A stretch of 14,719 nucleotides of DNA from Clostridiaceae bacterium. Its GTDB lineage: Bacteria; Bacillota; Clostridia; Acetivibrionales; DTU013. The notes beneath the pieces were generated by a model. That model had not been told where the DNA came from and did no database searches. It worked only from the letters and a program-made list of their open reading frames with translations. The DNA is taken from the NCBI GenBank assembly GCA_012799845.1, contig JAAZKL010000177.1, positions 1 to 14,719 on the forward strand, written 5' to 3'. Position 1 is the first letter of the stretch; every line of letters begins with the position of its first letter. Both the position numbers and the translations under genes were made by a program. Of this stretch, positions 12,861 through 14,719 are shown in pieces.

Positions 12861-14719
12861 CTATCCTTTCAGATTTTCGATAAAGCGGCCTGAGACTTTG
12901 CGTATTTCGACGCCGGCTTCATCGAGCATTCTCCTTACCTTTTCCTGCTCTATGTGGCGCTTTGTCTTTATGCCGTTTGCCTTGACCAGTTCTTCCATGG
13001 TCATTACAAAATAGCGGATGATCTTATACCGGGGCATCGTCTTGTTTATTTCCTTTATCGCTGCGTCGAACCTTGCCGCCAGTTCGCTTTCAGGAAGCAG
13101 GTTCCCGGCGCTGTCGACAGCGTTTTCAGCATCGACCACAAGCTTCGCGCATATCTGCACATCCCCGTCGGGAGCGGTATTTCCCCAGACGAATGAGTCT
13201 TTGACCCCAGGGATGTTGTTGAGCTGGATCTCATATTCCTCGGGGAACGCCTTCTTCCCGCTTGTCAGGACGATCATGGATTTCGCGCGGCCTGTGATCC
13301 TGATAAGGCCCTTGTCGTCGATATATCCCACATCGCCTGTCCTTAGCCAGCCATCTTCCGTGAAAGCCTCTGCCGTGGCTTCAGGATCCTCATAATACCC
13401 GAGCATGACATTGCCGCCCCGGGTGATTATCTCGCCTATCCCGTTCTCATCAGGCGCATCTATCGCCACGTCGATGCCGCCCATCGGATGACCTATAGTG
13501 CCCGCTACATTCACAAAGTCATTGTTGGTCGCAACCACAGGAGACGCTTCCGTCAGGCCATATCCCTGCAGCAGCCGGAATCCGATCTGATCGAAACCGA
13601 CCACCACCTCTTTGTCCAGCGGAGCCGCTCCAGACACGGCCATCCTGAGATTCGGCCCGATCTTCTCGAACACGCTCCGGAACAGCTTCCTTCTCACATC
13701 GATGCCGACCGATCTGAGCAGATTCGAAATCCTGATCAATGTTCTCAGCAGTTTCTCTTTGCCCGACTTCCTTATCCCTTCCTGCAGTTTCCTGTACATG
13801 GCTTCAAAAATAGCCGGTACCGCAACGAGCACTGTTACGTTGTACTCCTTCAGGTTTTGTGCAATGTGCTTTATACCATCGCCGTAAACGATTGACGCAC
13901 CGGCGTGCAGCATATACAGAAGCCCGACAGTGTTCTCGAAAGTATGGTGCAGCGGCAGCAATGACAGGTGTGTATCTCTTTCACCGATATCTATTATGGT
14001 GGAGATAGATGTCACATTGGCTGCCAGGTTGGCATGGGACAGCATGACGCCTTTTGACGTGCTTGTCGTGCCTGAAGTAAACAGCAGCACCGACAACTTT
14101 TCCCTGTCGATGGCGGCATCAACAAACGACCTGTCCCCGGACACGAGAAGCTTCCTTCCCGTTTCGATCAAGTCAGGCATCATAAGGAACCTGGGATCGC
14201 CTGCTGTCATATCTCCTCCGTGATTGTCCGCCTCTTCACGTCTGCCCCCGTCATCCGAACCGGCCGCTTTCGGACCGGGTTTTTCCATGCAAATGAAATA
14301 CCGAATGTCAGCATTGCTTTTTGAGATCTCCACCATCGTTTCGTGATAAGCCGGGCTGTAAAAAATGGCTTCGACCTTTCCCCTGGTGGTAAGGTTCTCG
14401 ATCTCATTTTTCGGAAGATGCCTGTCAAGCGGAACTGCTACTCCTGTCCCGTTTACAACAGCGAAGTAACATACACCCCATTCGTACCGGTTCTCGCCTA
14501 TTATCGATATCCTCAGGTCCTTCAGGCCCAACGATATCAAGGCAGTTCCAAGGCAGTCCACATCGGAATCGAGATTATTGTGTGTTTTGAAAGTAATATT
14601 GCCCGCTTCATCCCTGAATTTGAAAGCTGGCTTATCGCCAAATCTTGCCGCGCTTCCCTTTAGCAATTCCCTCAGGTCATTCACTGTCCTCGGCTCATAA
14701 TAACCAAGACCCTCAACCA
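12861..14719 (-). CDS. Long-chain acyl-CoA synthetase (AMP-forming), 5' end outside window
   Basis: At least 618 residues. The reading frame stays open to the right edge, and the residues before the first GTG (VEGLGYYEPRT) look like the usual N-terminus of clostridial synthetases, so the true start is beyond 14719. Counted from that GTG (14684): ATP-binding loop TSGTTSTSKG at 203-212, GYGLTEASP at 374-382, GWLRTGD at 445-451 and GRAKSMIVLTSGKKAFPEEY at 465-484. The C-terminal catalytic lysine is probably in GIKTKR at 571-576. The enzyme activates fatty acids to acyl-CoA through an acyl-adenylate, at the membrane or in the cytosol. A polar insertion rich in Gly, Asp and Glu sits at about 136-163. 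The stop codon abuts the repeat cluster. Confidence 0.93.
   Translation of the reverse strand, partial: VEGLGYYEPRTVNDLRELLKGSAARFGDKPAFKFRDEAGNITFKTHNNLDSDVDCLGTALISLGLKDLRISIIGENRYEWGVCYFAVVNGTGVAVPLDRHLPKNEIENLTTRGKVEAIFYSPAYHETMVEISKSNADIRYFICMEKPGPKAAGSDDGGRREEADNHGGDMTAGDPRFLMMPDLIETGRKLLVSGDRSFVDAAIDREKLSVLLFTSGTTSTSKGVMLSHANLAANVTSISTIIDIGERDTHLSLLPLHHTFENTVGLLYMLHAGASIVYGDGIKHIAQNLKEYNVTVLVAVPAIFEAMYRKLQEGIRKSGKEKLLRTLIRISNLLRSVGIDVRRKLFRSVFEKIGPNLRMAVSGAAPLDKEVVVGFDQIGFRLLQGYGLTEASPVVATNNDFVNVAGTIGHPMGGIDVAIDAPDENGIGEIITRGGNVMLGYYEDPEATAEAFTEDGWLRTGDVGYIDDKGLIRITGRAKSMIVLTSGKKAFPEEYEIQLNNIPGVKDSFVWGNTAPDGDVQICAKLVVDAENAVDSAGNLLPESELAARFDAAIKEINKTMPRYKIIRYFVMTMEELVKANGIKTKRHIEQEKVRRMLDEAGVEIRKVSGRFIENLKG

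Overview
The window looks like chromosome from a Clostridia-type Firmicute. The evidence is moderate GC content, GGAGG-type ribosome binding sites, frequent GTG/TTG starts, an archaeal-type aspartyl-tRNA synthetase of the kind clostridia carry, and clusters of GGGGACGGTTCT-type interspersed repeats that I associate with this phylum. It is a patchwork of unrelated housekeeping and accessory genes with several decayed loci. No phage, plasmid, CRISPR or complete insertion element was seen.

Left part (1-2355, all minus strand): a scrapyard of signalling domains. A LytTR-like piece, a histidine-kinase ATPase piece and a receiver piece are joined by truncating junctions. A hairpin-forming repeat cluster (671-750) sits at its border. 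Next comes an intact DUF815-type AAA+ ATPase with a long uncharacterised N-terminal half. Middle-left (2540-4646, plus strand): a promoter, a decayed GNAT acetyltransferase, an intact GNAT acetyltransferase, and a 383-residue protein of unknown function with a cysteine cluster near its C-terminus.

The most interesting region is 4723-5388, a gene-poor leader ahead of the aspartyl-tRNA synthetase gene. It holds a promoter with a perfect operator-like dyad in its spacer, a strong ribosome binding site, an 18-codon leader peptide with four histidine codons, overlapping mutually exclusive RNA stems and a strong intrinsic terminator. A 40-codon orphan ORF and three 28-bp tandem repeats follow. This reads as a ribosome-dependent transcription attenuator whose intended target gene is uncertain.

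Right part: after a bidirectional terminator (6728-6761) every gene is on the minus strand. They are an HExxH metalloprotease-like protein, a ten-helix EamA/DMT transporter, a CE7 acetyl esterase, a cinnamoyl/feruloyl-esterase-like hydrolase, a stand-alone PfkB-family sugar-phosphate kinase, and a long-chain acyl-CoA synthetase whose start lies beyond the right edge. The two esterases suggest use of acetylated and feruloylated plant polysaccharides. Intergenic spaces here hold a 144-bp terminal-inverted-repeat element, a perfect 13-bp inverted repeat, a CATTTG hexanucleotide array ahead of the CE7 esterase, and a 400-bp island made of two families of GGGAC(A/G)GTTCT repeats.

All family calls are from reading the translations; no database search was possible.
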